From DATFFO01 sp963744905 (GTDB lineage Bacteria; Actinomycetota; Acidimicrobiia; Spongiisociales; ZC4RG35): a stretch of 64,000 nt of DNA. The position numbers and the translations under genes are program-made. Shown in pieces: positions 14,487 through 23,100 of this stretch (positions are counted from its first letter, which is position 1; every line of letters starts with the position of its first letter). The stretch is taken from positions 62,001-126,000 of the forward strand of contig CAVUUV010000009.1 in the NCBI GenBank assembly GCA_963744905.1. The letters are read 5' to 3'. The notes beneath the pieces are model-generated. The model was given only the letters and a program-made list of their open reading frames with translations. It searched no databases and was not told the origin of the DNA.

Positions 14487-17129
14487 ATGGCAGCTCGGCC
14501 ACCTTCAGGAACCGTGGCATTCCTTTTCACTGATCTCGAACAGAGCACACGTCTCTGGGAAGATCACGCCAGCGCGATGGCCGAGCTGTTGAGCCGGCAC
14601 GACGCCATTCTGCGCCAGGAGATCGATACAGCCGGTGGCTACATCTTCTCGACCGCGGGCGATTCGTTCGGCGCCGCGTTCGACACCGTCGACGAGGCCA
14701 TCCGGGCCGCGTCGAGTGCTCAACGGCGGCTACGGTCCGAAGCCAGTCTCGAGGGAATCGCTCTCAGCAGCCGAATGGGAATCCACGCCGGAGTAAGCGA
14801 AGAGCGCGACGGGAATTACTTCGGCTCCGCGGTCAATCGCGCCGCTCGCATCATGTCGGCAGGCCACGGCGGCCAGGTACTGCTCTCGGAACTGGCGGCC
14901 GAGCTCCAAAGCGGAGCTTGGGACCTCCAGGATCTGGGGACGCATCGACTGCGCGACCTGCCCGAGCCGATCCGTTTGTTCCAGTTGGTCCTGAACGATC
15001 GCAATATGTACCCGCCCCTGTCGACCGTCGAGGAGGCCCAAAACAACCTGCCTCCAATTCGAAAGGAGTGGTTCGGCCGTCACGCAGATATCGAAGCGGT
15101 GTCCGTCCTGCTCGACGAGGCCGGGGTGGTGACCCTCACCGGCATGGGCGGAGTGGGCAAGACCAGTCTCGCTCTCCAGGTGGCGCGGAGCAGACTCGAC
15201 CGGCACGCGGCGGTGTATTTCGTCGACTTGAGCGCGATCCGCGACCAGCGTGGCCTGATCGAGGAAGTGGCGACGACGATCGGCCTGGACATGGCGGAAC
15301 TGCAGGAAGGAGAGGCATCGGTCGTGAGAGCGCTCCGCTCCCGCGATCTCCTGCTGCTGCTCGACAATTGCGAACAGGTCATCGAGTCCGCCGCCGCCTT
15401 CGTCGACCGGGTCGCCTCATCCAGCCCCCCGGTGAAGATCCTGGCCACCAGCCGCGGGACCCTGGGGATCGAAGGAGAACGGGTGCATCGGGTGGATCCC
15501 CTCCCTGAGGAGGATTCCATTCGTCTCTTCCTGGACCGCGCCAACAAGGCCCGACCCGAACTCGTCATCGACGAGGAGCTGAGAGGTCGAATCCGGGAGA
15601 TTTGCCGACACCTCGACGGGTTACCACTGGCGGTGGAGCTGGCCGCTGCCCGGACCTCACACATGACCATCCCCGACATCTCTGAGCATCTCGACCAGCG
15701 TTTCCGGCTTCTCGCCGCAGCGAAGGGACCCAACCCGAGCCGGCACGGAACGCTCCAGGCCACCATCGACTGGAGCTACGAACTGCTCACCGGGGCCGAG
15801 AAGGGCCTGTTCGAAGCGACCGCAGTCTTCTCTGGAGGTTTCGATGCCTCTGCGTTGGCTGAGGTGACAGGGTCGGATGAGCTCGACACCCTGGATGGAA
15901 TCCGCTCTCTGGTGGACAAAGCACTGATAACCCTGGATCCCGGCGACACGGACGTCACGAGATATCGACTGCTCGAAACCCTTCGTATGTATGCCCTGGA
16001 ACGCCTCGAGACGGCCGGCGGGCTGGAAGAGATGAGGCATGCTCACGCCCGTGTCTATCTGGAGCGCGCCAGACGCCATCCGCCTCAGGTACGCGAGCCC
16101 TACTTCTGGGGATACCAACGGGCGGCGGTTCCCGACCTGGAAAACAATCTCCTGGCGCTGGAGTGGCTCGACCGTATCGGCGATCTGGAGTCTCTGGCTC
16201 AGCTGGCTTCCCGACTCAACAGTCTCTACGGCTCCCGCTTCATCGACGCGCAACAGCGCGTCATGTGTCGCGACGATGTCATGGCAGCCATCGGGGACCG
16301 CTCGGAACGGGCCTTCTACTGCTATGCGTCGGCCGAGGACGCCTCCCTGCGCGCCGATTTCCAGGCCCAATATGTCTGGGGCCAACGTGCCATGGAAGAG
16401 GCGGAGGAACCGTTCACGAAGGCGGCAGCCGCGGCGTGGGTGGCCAACGCCCTCCTGGTGCTGGACTACACCCGGACGAGCGAAGTCGTGATGACGGGAC
16501 TGGACGAGCTCCCCGACGGGCCCGCCGGGGAGATTCGACTCAACCTCACCGCACAGTCTGTGTTGGCCGAGATCATGAGCGGGGTCACCGACAACACGAT
16601 CCAGAGGGTCACCGACTTATACCAACATGGCCTGGAATTCGCAGGGTTCGAGCTCCTGTTCCTGCTCCATACCCGGGCCGATTACGAGTCCGCCTTGCGG
16701 CTGGTGGACGAACTGGAGCCTCTGGCAGAAAACCCGCTGGCCGCCCGCGTGCCCTTACTCCGGGGCATGGTGGCCGCCGAACGCGACGACTTCGACCGAG
16801 CGCGAAACAACCTGCTGGAAGCGGCGGCCATGGTGGAGGAGAATCCCGTTCGGTTCGTCGACAGCGACGTGCTGATCGGCTTTGCCGCTCTCGCCCACCT
16901 GGAAGGCGACGAGTGTCGAGCCTCGCGCCTGCTGGCACCGGTCGGCCTGCGGCTCCGGTCGCCGGCGAGCTACGCCCTCTACGTCCACTATCGAGATCTG
17001 GTCAAGGAGGCGCTCGCCCCAGAAGTCATCGACCAGATCCGGGGCGAGATGAAACCGGTCCAGCCCGGTGAGGTGCTGTCGGCCGAGCGGTCACGACTGG
17101 AACGAGAGATGCTCGGGAGCGAGGCGTGA
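14487..17129 (+). CDS. class III nucleotide cyclase fused to STAND ATPase and helical repeats
   Basis: 880 residues. Residues 8-165 are a class III cyclase domain (VAFLFTDLEQSTRLWE). Metal residues D16 and D59 and catalytic N117 and R121 are kept, but the base-selecting positions are S55 (usually Lys) and N110 (usually Asp). Residues 195-480 are an NB-ARC-like ATPase with Walker A GMGGVGKT (219-226) and Walker B LLLLLDNCEQ. Helical TPR-like repeats fill the rest. No LuxR HTH is present, unlike the Mycobacterium Rv0386 class. Activity and substrate are uncertain because of the changed residues. The protein is soluble. A signalling role gated by the ATPase is inferred. Confidence 0.85.
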   Translation: MAARPPSGTVAFLFTDLEQSTRLWEDHASAMAELLSRHDAILRQEIDTAGGYIFSTAGDSFGAAFDTVDEAIRAASSAQRRLRSEASLEGIALSSRMGIHAGVSEERDGNYFGSAVNRAARIMSAGHGGQVLLSELAAELQSGAWDLQDLGTHRLRDLPEPIRLFQLVLNDRNMYPPLSTVEEAQNNLPPIRKEWFGRHADIEAVSVLLDEAGVVTLTGMGGVGKTSLALQVARSRLDRHAAVYFVDLSAIRDQRGLIEEVATTIGLDMAELQEGEASVVRALRSRDLLLLLDNCEQVIESAAAFVDRVASSSPPVKILATSRGTLGIEGERVHRVDPLPEEDSIRLFLDRANKARPELVIDEELRGRIREICRHLDGLPLAVELAAARTSHMTIPDISEHLDQRFRLLAAAKGPNPSRHGTLQATIDWSYELLTGAEKGLFEATAVFSGGFDASALAEVTGSDELDTLDGIRSLVDKALITLDPGDTDVTRYRLLETLRMYALERLETAGGLEEMRHAHARVYLERARRHPPQVREPYFWGYQRAAVPDLENNLLALEWLDRIGDLESLAQLASRLNSLYGSRFIDAQQRVMCRDDVMAAIGDRSERAFYCYASAEDASLRADFQAQYVWGQRAMEEAEEPFTKAAAAAWVANALLVLDYTRTSEVVMTGLDELPDGPAGEIRLNLTAQSVLAEIMSGVTDNTIQRVTDLYQHGLEFAGFELLFLLHTRADYESALRLVDELEPLAENPLAARVPLLRGMVAAERDDFDRARNNLLEAAAMVEENPVRFVDSDVLIGFAALAHLEGDECRASRLLAPVGLRLRSPASYALYVHYRDLVKEALAPEVIDQIRGEMKPVQPGEVLSAERSRLEREMLGSEA

Positions 17130-17149
17130 TGACCGGAAGGGAGGCGGGG

Positions 17150-17335
17150 TTACCTATCGGCGTGGTCTGTGCTCTGGGGGGCCCGGCGTCTACCCAGGAT
17201 CTCGAGCAACCCGGCAACGGCCACGGCCGCCAGCCCCACGATGGTCAGGGCGATGTCGCCGGCAGCGAACAGGCCCAAGACGGCGATGACGATTCCCAGC
17301 ACCGCCAGGGCGGCGACCGGAAACGACATGTTCAT
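17150..17335 (-). CDS. small two-span membrane protein
   Basis: 61 residues: FPVAALAVLGIVIAVLGLFA, then an ALTIVGLAAVAVAGLLEIL segment, and a basic, polar C-terminus (GRRRAPQSTDHADR). ATG 17335 is preceded by AGGGCAGG at a good distance, and the codon composition matches its neighbours, so I accept it as a gene despite its size. It is transcribed towards the end of the cyclase-STAND gene (20-base gap). No family was recognised. Its function is unknown. The two helices with a tight turn would place both ends on the same side. Confidence 0.6.
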   Translation of the reverse strand: MNMSFPVAALAVLGIVIAVLGLFAAGDIALTIVGLAAVAVAGLLEILGRRRAPQSTDHADR

Positions 17336-17520
17336 GATCCTGCCCTCATTCTGGGGTGCAAGCGTAACCCGACAAAGGGGAGGTTGGCGCTTCACCGGGC
17401 AACATACTCTGGCAACGATCAGGCCTTTCGTTGACAGTCCGACTAGGTTCTCCCCTACCAAACGACGCGCCCAGCATGCCGTTTTGCTGATAAAAACGCG
17501 ATTGGGGGACACTGAATAAG

Positions 17521-18207
17521 ATGCACACACTGACCGCTCTTGGCCTTGTCGCGGTCGTGGCGGGTTGGAACAATGCACTCCACCTGACTCCTGCCCGCTG
17601 GCGCGATGCGGTCGTGTCGGCTGGTGTGGCCGGGGCAGGTGTGGCCGGCGCCGTGTGGCTGTTTTCCGTTCTCGACCCCCAGGGAGGACTGGCCGCCGCC
17701 TGGATGTGGACGGTGGCGGCAACCGGCATCTCGATCGGGATCGTGGCCCTGGCCCATCGCTGGAAGGCTCTGGCCCGGGCGGTTTCGGACCGCCGCATCG
17801 AGGAGATGTCCAACGGGGCCTTCATCGCCCACACCATCATCCGCATCCCCCTCTTGACTGCATTCACCGAGGAGATCCTCTTCCGCGGGGTGGCCTGGGC
17901 GCTGCTCCAGGCTCTGGGTGGCTGGCAGCTGGCCTGGGTGGGCAGTTCGGTGGCGTTCGCCCTGGGTCATGTCGTCGTCGCCAGGCACCAGGCCCGGCGC
18001 GAGGGGTATCCGACCGTGCGCTGGGTCGTCACCACCCTGGTCGTGATGCTGATCGCAGGAGTGGGGCTGGGCTGGCTGCGACTGGAAACCGGCGGCGTGT
18101 GGGCTTCGGTGGGAGTCCACGCCGCCGTCAACGCCATCTTCGCCCTCGGGGCTCGCTCCCTGTCGATCCGGGCCCGGCAAATCGCCGCAGCCACCAGCGC
18201 CGCCTGA
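17521..18207 (+). CDS. CPBP-family intramembrane metalloprotease
   Basis: 228 residues, about six to seven membrane spans. The three CPBP (Abi) motifs are present: EEILFRG (EExxxR), FALGH (FxxxH) and HAAVN (HxxxN), which carry the catalytic Glu and the metal ligands of the Rce1-like glutamic/metallo protease group. Members process prenylated or peptide substrates, or give self-immunity to bacteriocins. The substrate here is unknown. It is transcribed with the nitroreductase-family gene ten bases downstream. Confidence 0.88.
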   Translation: MHTLTALGLVAVVAGWNNALHLTPARWRDAVVSAGVAGAGVAGAVWLFSVLDPQGGLAAAWMWTVAATGISIGIVALAHRWKALARAVSDRRIEEMSNGAFIAHTIIRIPLLTAFTEEILFRGVAWALLQALGGWQLAWVGSSVAFALGHVVVARHQARREGYPTVRWVVTTLVVMLIAGVGLGWLRLETGGVWASVGVHAAVNAIFALGARSLSIRARQIAAATSAA

Positions 18208-18217
18208 CCGATGGTCC

Positions 18218-18673
18218 ATGTCTGAGCCCCATTACCAGGCGCCAGACTGGTTCACCCGCAACCTCTTCAACCCCTTGGTCGAGGTTTTCACTCGCCTCGG
18301 CTTGAGTTTCTGGGGATCGCGCATCCTCGAGGTTCGGGGCCGGAAGACCGGTGAGTGGCGCTCCAACCCGGTCAACCTGCTCACGGTGGACGGGATCGAC
18401 TACCTGGTGGCGCCCCGGGGTCACACCCAGTGGGTGCGCAACCTGAGGGCCGCCGGCCGCGGGCGCCTCCGCCTGGGACGGCGGGTGAGCGCATTCGAGG
18501 CCACCGAGCTGGCCGACGCCGACAAAGCGGCCATTCTCCGCCCCTACCTGCAGCGCTGGAAGTGGGAGGTGGGCCAGTTCTTCGCAGGCGTGGGACCCGA
18601 GGCTTCCGACGACGAACTCCTCGCCATCGCCCCAGACCACCCCGTCTTCCGCATCACCGACGTCGAACGATGA
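18218..18673 (+). CDS. deazaflavin (F420)-dependent nitroreductase-family protein
   Basis: 151 residues with the Ddn/PNPOx-like split-barrel pattern: an N-terminal helix (APDWFTRNLFNPLVEVFTRL), ILEVRGRKTGEWRSNPVNLL (the RGRKTG..R phosphate-binding turn for F420), YLVAPRG, then WVRNLRAAGRGRLRLG. Family members use reduced F420 to reduce quinones or nitro compounds. It follows the CPBP gene by ten bases. A very long perfect hairpin just after the stop is the likely terminator. Use of F420 is typical of actinobacteria and supports that assignment. Confidence 0.85.
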   Translation: MSEPHYQAPDWFTRNLFNPLVEVFTRLGLSFWGSRILEVRGRKTGEWRSNPVNLLTVDGIDYLVAPRGHTQWVRNLRAAGRGRLRLGRRVSAFEATELADADKAAILRPYLQRWKWEVGQFFAGVGPEASDDELLAIAPDHPVFRITDVER

Positions 18674-18680
18674 CACACTC

Positions 18681-18721
18681 TGTGAACGGTTTCTCGGCCG
18701 CCGGCCGAGAAACCGTTCACA
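18681..18721. repeat. perfect 19-bp hairpin between convergent genes
   Basis: TGTGAACGGTTTCTCGGCC is followed by the three-base loop GCC and its exact complement. It lies seven bases after the nitroreductase-family stop and nine bases before the stop of the convergent acyl-CoA dehydrogenase gene, so it can terminate both transcripts. The GAACGGTTTC core is shared with the hairpin clusters at 42.7 kb and, less closely, 51.6 kb, which marks it as part of a dispersed repeat group. Confidence 0.8.
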
Positions 18722-18730
18722 GAAGTCCGC

Positions 18731-19876
18731 TCAACCGGCGAATCCGTCCAGACGCGCCAGGACCTGGAGCATGACCTCGTCGGCGCCGGCGCCGATCGAG
18801 GTCAGGCGACCGTCGCGCAGGAACCTGGTGGTCCAGGTCTCGGACATGTAGCCGATACCACCATGGAACTGGAGGACCCAATCGGCCACCTCCCGCTGGA
18901 GGCGCCCCGCCTTGAGCTTGGCGATGGTAGCCATGCGGGTCACGTCCTGACCCTGATTGTGGCGCTCGGCGACGACCAGGTTGTACTCCGAGAGCATGTC
19001 CACCTCCGCCGCCAGTTCGGCCAGTTTGAACTGGACGTACTGATGCTTCAGGAGCGGCTTGTTGAAGACGACCCGCTGCGCCAGGTAGTCACGGGTCCGC
19101 TCCAGAGCCAGCCGGCACGAGGCGGCGGTCCCGTAGGTGGCCCACATCCGCTCGATGACGAACTGGGCCATCTGCTGCTGGAACCCCATCCCCTCGTTTC
19201 CAATCGTGTTGGTCACCGGCACCCGCACGTCGTTGAAGCTGAGCAGTCCGGTATCCGAGGCCCTCATTCCCAGCTTGTCGAGCTTGCGGGACACCTCGAA
19301 GCCCTCCACATCGGTCGGCACGATGATCTGGGACATGCCCCCATACCCACCCTCGTCGGAGGTGCGGGCCAGCACACACATCCAATCCGCCTGCAGCGAG
19401 TTGGTGATGTACATCTTCGATCCGTTTATGACCCAGTCGTCCCCGTCACGAACTGCTCGGGTGCGGATCGAGGCCACGTCGGAGCCGGCATCCGGTTCGG
19501 TGACCGCGATGGAGCAGACCTGTTCGCCGCGCAACACGGGGGCCAGGAAGCGCTCCTTCTGCTCGTGCGTGCCGAAGCGATGGAGCGAGGGTGTGGCCAT
19601 GTCGGTCACCACCCCCAGGGCCATGCCGATCGAGCCATGGTCGGCAAGGGCGAACTCCTCGGCCAGGATCATGGTGAACAGGTGATCGGCGCCCTGCCCC
19701 CCGTAGGCAGGGTCATACTCCAGGCCCAGCATCCCCAGCTTGGCCATCTGCCCGAAGACCTCATGGAGAGGGATCCACTCCGCTTCCTCCCACTCCGGGA
19801 CCCTGGGGTTGATCTCGTTCTCCACGAAGCTGCGCACCATGCGGCGGAACTCATGGTGCTCTGAGGTGAACGGCAT
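18731..19876 (-). CDS. acyl-CoA dehydrogenase
   Basis: 381 residues, the family norm. Signatures are CSIAVTEPDAGSDVASIRT (FAD and substrate loop), DDWVINGSKMYITNSLQADW, and the C-terminal QFHGGIGYMSETWTTRFLRD. The Glu in GAGADEVML takes the place of the catalytic base of short/medium/isovaleryl-type enzymes. It oxidises an acyl-CoA to the enoyl-CoA and passes electrons to ETF. Seventeen bases separate it from the ABC permease gene upstream on the same strand, so it may be the last gene of that operon. Branched-chain acyl-CoA is a reasonable substrate guess given the valine/leucine genes nearby. Confidence 0.9.
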   Translation of the reverse strand: MPFTSEHHEFRRMVRSFVENEINPRVPEWEEAEWIPLHEVFGQMAKLGMLGLEYDPAYGGQGADHLFTMILAEEFALADHGSIGMALGVVTDMATPSLHRFGTHEQKERFLAPVLRGEQVCSIAVTEPDAGSDVASIRTRAVRDGDDWVINGSKMYITNSLQADWMCVLARTSDEGGYGGMSQIIVPTDVEGFEVSRKLDKLGMRASDTGLLSFNDVRVPVTNTIGNEGMGFQQQMAQFVIERMWATYGTAASCRLALERTRDYLAQRVVFNKPLLKHQYVQFKLAELAAEVDMLSEYNLVVAERHNQGQDVTRMATIAKLKAGRLQREVADWVLQFHGGIGYMSETWTTRFLRDGRLTSIGAGADEVMLQVLARLDGFAG

Positions 19877-19893
19877 GGCCTACTCCATTGGGC

Positions 19894-21468
19894 TCAGGGG
19901 CGGTCGAGGACCTCGACCAGGATAAGGCGCCTGGCGAACACCTCGCTCCGGGCCCACCGGTAGGCGAAGCGAAACAACAGGGCCGCATAGCAAACCCCGG
20001 CCAGGGCGGCGAGGGTGGAGGCCAGGGCGCCGGCCAAGAGGATGGCCAGACCCAGGGCCGCCGCCGCCGGCAAGGTGAGGGCGCTCGACACGGCCAGCCC
20101 CACCAGCGACACGACGATGGCCCTTCCGTTCTTGGCACCCGAGGACATGACCTGACGTTCGGGCAGGGGAAACGCACCGAAGATCGAGGTCAGGTTCCCA
20201 ACCGCCATCCACACCAGCAAGACGGTCATCGACGCCATGAGTGCTGCCGGAAGGTAGGCGGCGGTCCCTCCCAGCACCGCCCCGAGAATCCCCGCCGCCA
20301 GCGCTACTGCCGCCCCCGACAGGGCCCAAAGGGCGTTCTTGCCTGCCAGCACCACCGCCACGTCGGTAGGACTGACCACATAGGCCCAGAAGGAGCCGCC
20401 GTCGGGGCCGAACTGGTTGGGAACCAGGGCAGTGACCGCCACCCAGGCCGCGGCTACGGCCAGGAACGGCGCGTAGGGCCCGGTCAAGAAGTTCACCCCG
20501 ACGAATCCGAGGATGCAGATCGACGCCACCGAACCCAGAATCTGAGCCCGCAGTCGCGGATCCCGGCGCAGGTAACGCCACTCCTTGGCGGCAGCGACGC
20601 GGACGGGTCCCGACGGTATGACGAGGGCCAGCCGGCCGCCCAAGGTGCCCGTGTCCCTGCGACGGGCACGCCCGGGGCGAGCGGTTGCCGCCCGGGTCTG
20701 CATTCGCTCCACGGCCCAACCATGAGCCCTCACCAGGGCTACCGCCGTGACCACTGCCCAGGCCAGCGTCAGCGCAGCCGCCAACCACCGCCTCTGATCG
20801 AGTGCGGCCGCCGCCAGGCCGACCGACCCGCCCGGGAGAACCGCCACCCACTCCACCCAGCGGGGCAATCCCGCCGCCAGACCAGAGTTGAATCCAGCGG
20901 TGCTGACGGCGATGCTCACGAAACTGATTCCCACCCCGATCAGCGGGCCCAGCGCCTCCCCGCGACCGCGCGAGAGCAAGTCGGACAGCAAGGTCACCAC
21001 CAACCGCCCGGTGGCAACACCGATGACCGTGGCCAGGACGACCAGGACCGGGACGGTGAAGACCCCCCACCAGCCGGGCCAGTAGCCGGCACCGAAACCG
21101 ACCGACGCTGCCAACACCGTGGCCAGCCCTCCCGGACCAACCGCACCGGCGGCAAGCAGGCCCCGGCCCAGGTCCCGCGCCGAGATCGGCAGTAGCTCGA
21201 ACCAGCGCGGGTTGAGGGTCGAGTCGAGAGCCGATCCCACCACCGGCACCAGGATCCAGGCCAGCTGGATCAACGCCCCGGCCAGGGCGGCGAGTGCGGC
21301 CGGCTCTCCGATGAACCGGGCCCCCACCGCCAGCACGGCTCCCGACCCCAGGCCCACCGAGACTGCCACCAGCCACAAAAAGATCAGCCCGACCAGGGAC
21401 CAGGCATCGCCGGCGCCGTTGAGACGACCGGTGAGCCGAAACTTCAGCCGGACGAAGTGCCAAACCAC
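19894..21468 (-). CDS. ABC exporter permease, large (about 12 spans)
   Basis: 524 residues with two sets of about six hydrophobic segments split by a basic cytoplasmic stretch near residues 265-300 (TRAATARPGRARRRDTG). This is the layout of duplicated ABC-2 permeases found in actinobacteria. It overlaps the ATPase gene upstream by 25 bases. The first residues (MVWHFVRLKFRLTGRL) form the typical amphipathic coupling helix. Substrate unknown. Together with the ATPase it forms a complete two-gene exporter. No extracytoplasmic binding protein is encoded nearby, which supports export rather than import. Confidence 0.8.
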   Translation of the reverse strand: MVWHFVRLKFRLTGRLNGAGDAWSLVGLIFLWLVAVSVGLGSGAVLAVGARFIGEPAALAALAGALIQLAWILVPVVGSALDSTLNPRWFELLPISARDLGRGLLAAGAVGPGGLATVLAASVGFGAGYWPGWWGVFTVPVLVVLATVIGVATGRLVVTLLSDLLSRGRGEALGPLIGVGISFVSIAVSTAGFNSGLAAGLPRWVEWVAVLPGGSVGLAAAALDQRRWLAAALTLAWAVVTAVALVRAHGWAVERMQTRAATARPGRARRRDTGTLGGRLALVIPSGPVRVAAAKEWRYLRRDPRLRAQILGSVASICILGFVGVNFLTGPYAPFLAVAAAWVAVTALVPNQFGPDGGSFWAYVVSPTDVAVVLAGKNALWALSGAAVALAAGILGAVLGGTAAYLPAALMASMTVLLVWMAVGNLTSIFGAFPLPERQVMSSGAKNGRAIVVSLVGLAVSSALTLPAAAALGLAILLAGALASTLAALAGVCYAALLFRFAYRWARSEVFARRLILVEVLDRP

Positions 21469-22211
21469 GTGAGTTCCCCGGTTTCGTCCACCCTTGCTCC
21501 CACCAGCTCGACGAAGACATCCTGGAGCCGCCGGCCTCCGGTGATGGCGGCCGTCTCCCCCGAGGTGATGATCCGCCCGTTGGCGATGACCATGATCCGA
21601 TCACACAGCCTCTCCACCACGTCCATCGCATGGTCTGAGAAGACGACCGTCCCCCCGCTGGCGGTGTGCCGGGCCAGGATTCGTTCCAGGGTCTGGCGGG
21701 CCACAGGATCGATACCGGCGAAGGGCTCGTCCAGGAACAGCACCCGGGGATTGTGGAGAAGGGCGGCGGCAATGGCGACCTTCTTGGTCATGCCCAGGCT
21801 GTAGTCGACCACCAGCTTGTCGGCATCCTCTTCCAGGTCGAGAAGCCGCAACAGCGTGTCTCTCCGCCCGGCAACGACGGCCGGATCCATGCGCCGGAAA
21901 AGACCGTTGAAGTCGATCAGCTCCCGCCCGGTCAAGCGCGGGAACATGGTGGGGTCGTCGGGAACCACTCCGAACAACTCCTTGGCTCCGGCCGGGTCCG
22001 CCCACACGTCGTGTCCCGCCACCGAGACCGAGCCGCGGTCCGGCTTGAGGAGCCCGGTAACCATGCGCAGAAACGTGGTCTTTCCCGCCCCGTTGGGCCC
22101 GCATATGCCGAAGAACGACCCGGCAGGTACGTCGATGGTCACCGAGTCGACGGCCACCTTCTGGCCGAAGGACTTGGTCAGATCGCGCGAGGAGAGGGCG
22201 GGCAGGACCAT
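21444..22211 (-). CDS. ABC exporter ATP-binding protein
   Basis: 255 residues from ATG 22211. Walker A GPNGAGKT, signature YSLGMTKKVAIAAAL (the LSLGM form of exporters), Walker B VLFLDEP with the following FAGIDPV, and the switch SDHAMDVVERL. The family hydrolyses ATP to drive the paired ABC-2 permease. A GTG/ATG further upstream would add residues without homology, so 22211 is preferred. It lies 23 bases after a conserved hypothetical gene and overlaps the permease start by 25 bases, so the three form an operon. Confidence 0.9.
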   Translation of the reverse strand: MVLPALSSRDLTKSFGQKVAVDSVTIDVPAGSFFGICGPNGAGKTTFLRMVTGLLKPDRGSVSVAGHDVWADPAGAKELFGVVPDDPTMFPRLTGRELIDFNGLFRRMDPAVVAGRRDTLLRLLDLEEDADKLVVDYSLGMTKKVAIAAALLHNPRVLFLDEPFAGIDPVARQTLERILARHTASGGTVVFSDHAMDVVERLCDRIMVIANGRIITSGETAAITGGRRLQDVFVELVGARVDETGELTWFGTSSG

Positions 22212-22234
22212 GGGCGGGGGATGGTAGGAAGAGA

Positions 22235-22963
22235 TCAGCTGCTGAAGGCCACGGCCTGGGCGTCGGCCCAACGGGACAGGGCCTTGGTGTAGCGGTGGGT
22301 TGCCTCTTCCAGATCGCCCCGCTCCAGCGCCTCCAGGGAGCGGGCAACGTCCGAAATCGTGTCGTCGAGGGCCCGATCGACCGGGTCGAGCCGCCCGGCC
22401 ACCTGTCGGTAGTCCAGTTCGACCATGCCCTCCCCGTCGGCCGCCCGAAGCCAGTCGATGAGGGTTCTCTGCTCATCTACCCACATCGGGGGTAGGCCGG
22501 CCCGTTCCATCGCCGCCACGGCGGACTCCAGCCTGGACACAGCATCAGCCACCCGGGTCCGCAACACCATGGGCTCGGCGGCGTGCTCGGGCAGGAACAT
22601 CAGAAACCAGCGCAACGGCGGGTGCCATGCCGAAGTCATCACGGGCGACGGCCCCGGTGCCCCGGTGCGCAGGCGGGAAAGCTCACGACGAGCCGCCTCC
22701 GCCACCGCCCGGTCGATCATCCCCCACCCGAACCGCTCGGTGGCCTGCTGATGGGCAACCAGGGATTCGAGCATCCGTCGACGCGGGGTGCGGGGACAGC
22801 GCCACCAACGACCCTGCCACTCCACTTCCCAGGCGTCGGCCCTCTGCGATTCGGTAGTCAACACGGCCTCTCCCAGCCGAGGTACGTCTCCGGGCCCGGC
22901 CGTTATCGGGAGCCGGACCTCCTCCGCCGGCCGATAGATCCTCAGATAGGCCACATCGATCAT
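22235..22963 (-). CDS. conserved hypothetical protein, first gene of the ABC operon
   Basis: 242 residues, soluble, no family recognised. The N-terminus (MIDVAYLRIYRPAEEVRLPI) reads as a beta-rich opening, WEVEWQGRWWRCPRTPRRRMLESL has clustered Trp and Arg, and the second half is helical with regular Leu/Ala and acidic residues (LDDTISDVARSLEALERGDL). There is no signal peptide or membrane span. Position as the first gene before an ATPase and permease suggests an accessory role for the exporter, but that is only context. The divergent valine/leucine dehydrogenase gene starts about 140 bases away. Confidence 0.65.
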   Translation of the reverse strand: MIDVAYLRIYRPAEEVRLPITAGPGDVPRLGEAVLTTESQRADAWEVEWQGRWWRCPRTPRRRMLESLVAHQQATERFGWGMIDRAVAEAARRELSRLRTGAPGPSPVMTSAWHPPLRWFLMFLPEHAAEPMVLRTRVADAVSRLESAVAAMERAGLPPMWVDEQRTLIDWLRAADGEGMVELDYRQVAGRLDPVDRALDDTISDVARSLEALERGDLEEATHRYTKALSRWADAQAVAFSS

Positions 22964-23100
22964 GCCCGGACACTACCTCCATCGGCGGGCCTTGCTCATC
23001 TCGACACACCGGGCAGATCTGGCCGCACCCGGTACACTCGATCGAGGTGACTGGCCGCTTCGGACCGTCACGATTGAGGCCGCGAAAGAGAGGACTTGGG

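Noticed and set aside
18863..19864. A 333-residue plus-strand frame opposite the acyl-CoA dehydrogenase
   Set aside because: The minus-strand frame encodes a full dehydrogenase with all motifs; the opposite frame is rich in Gly, His and Arg and has no homology.
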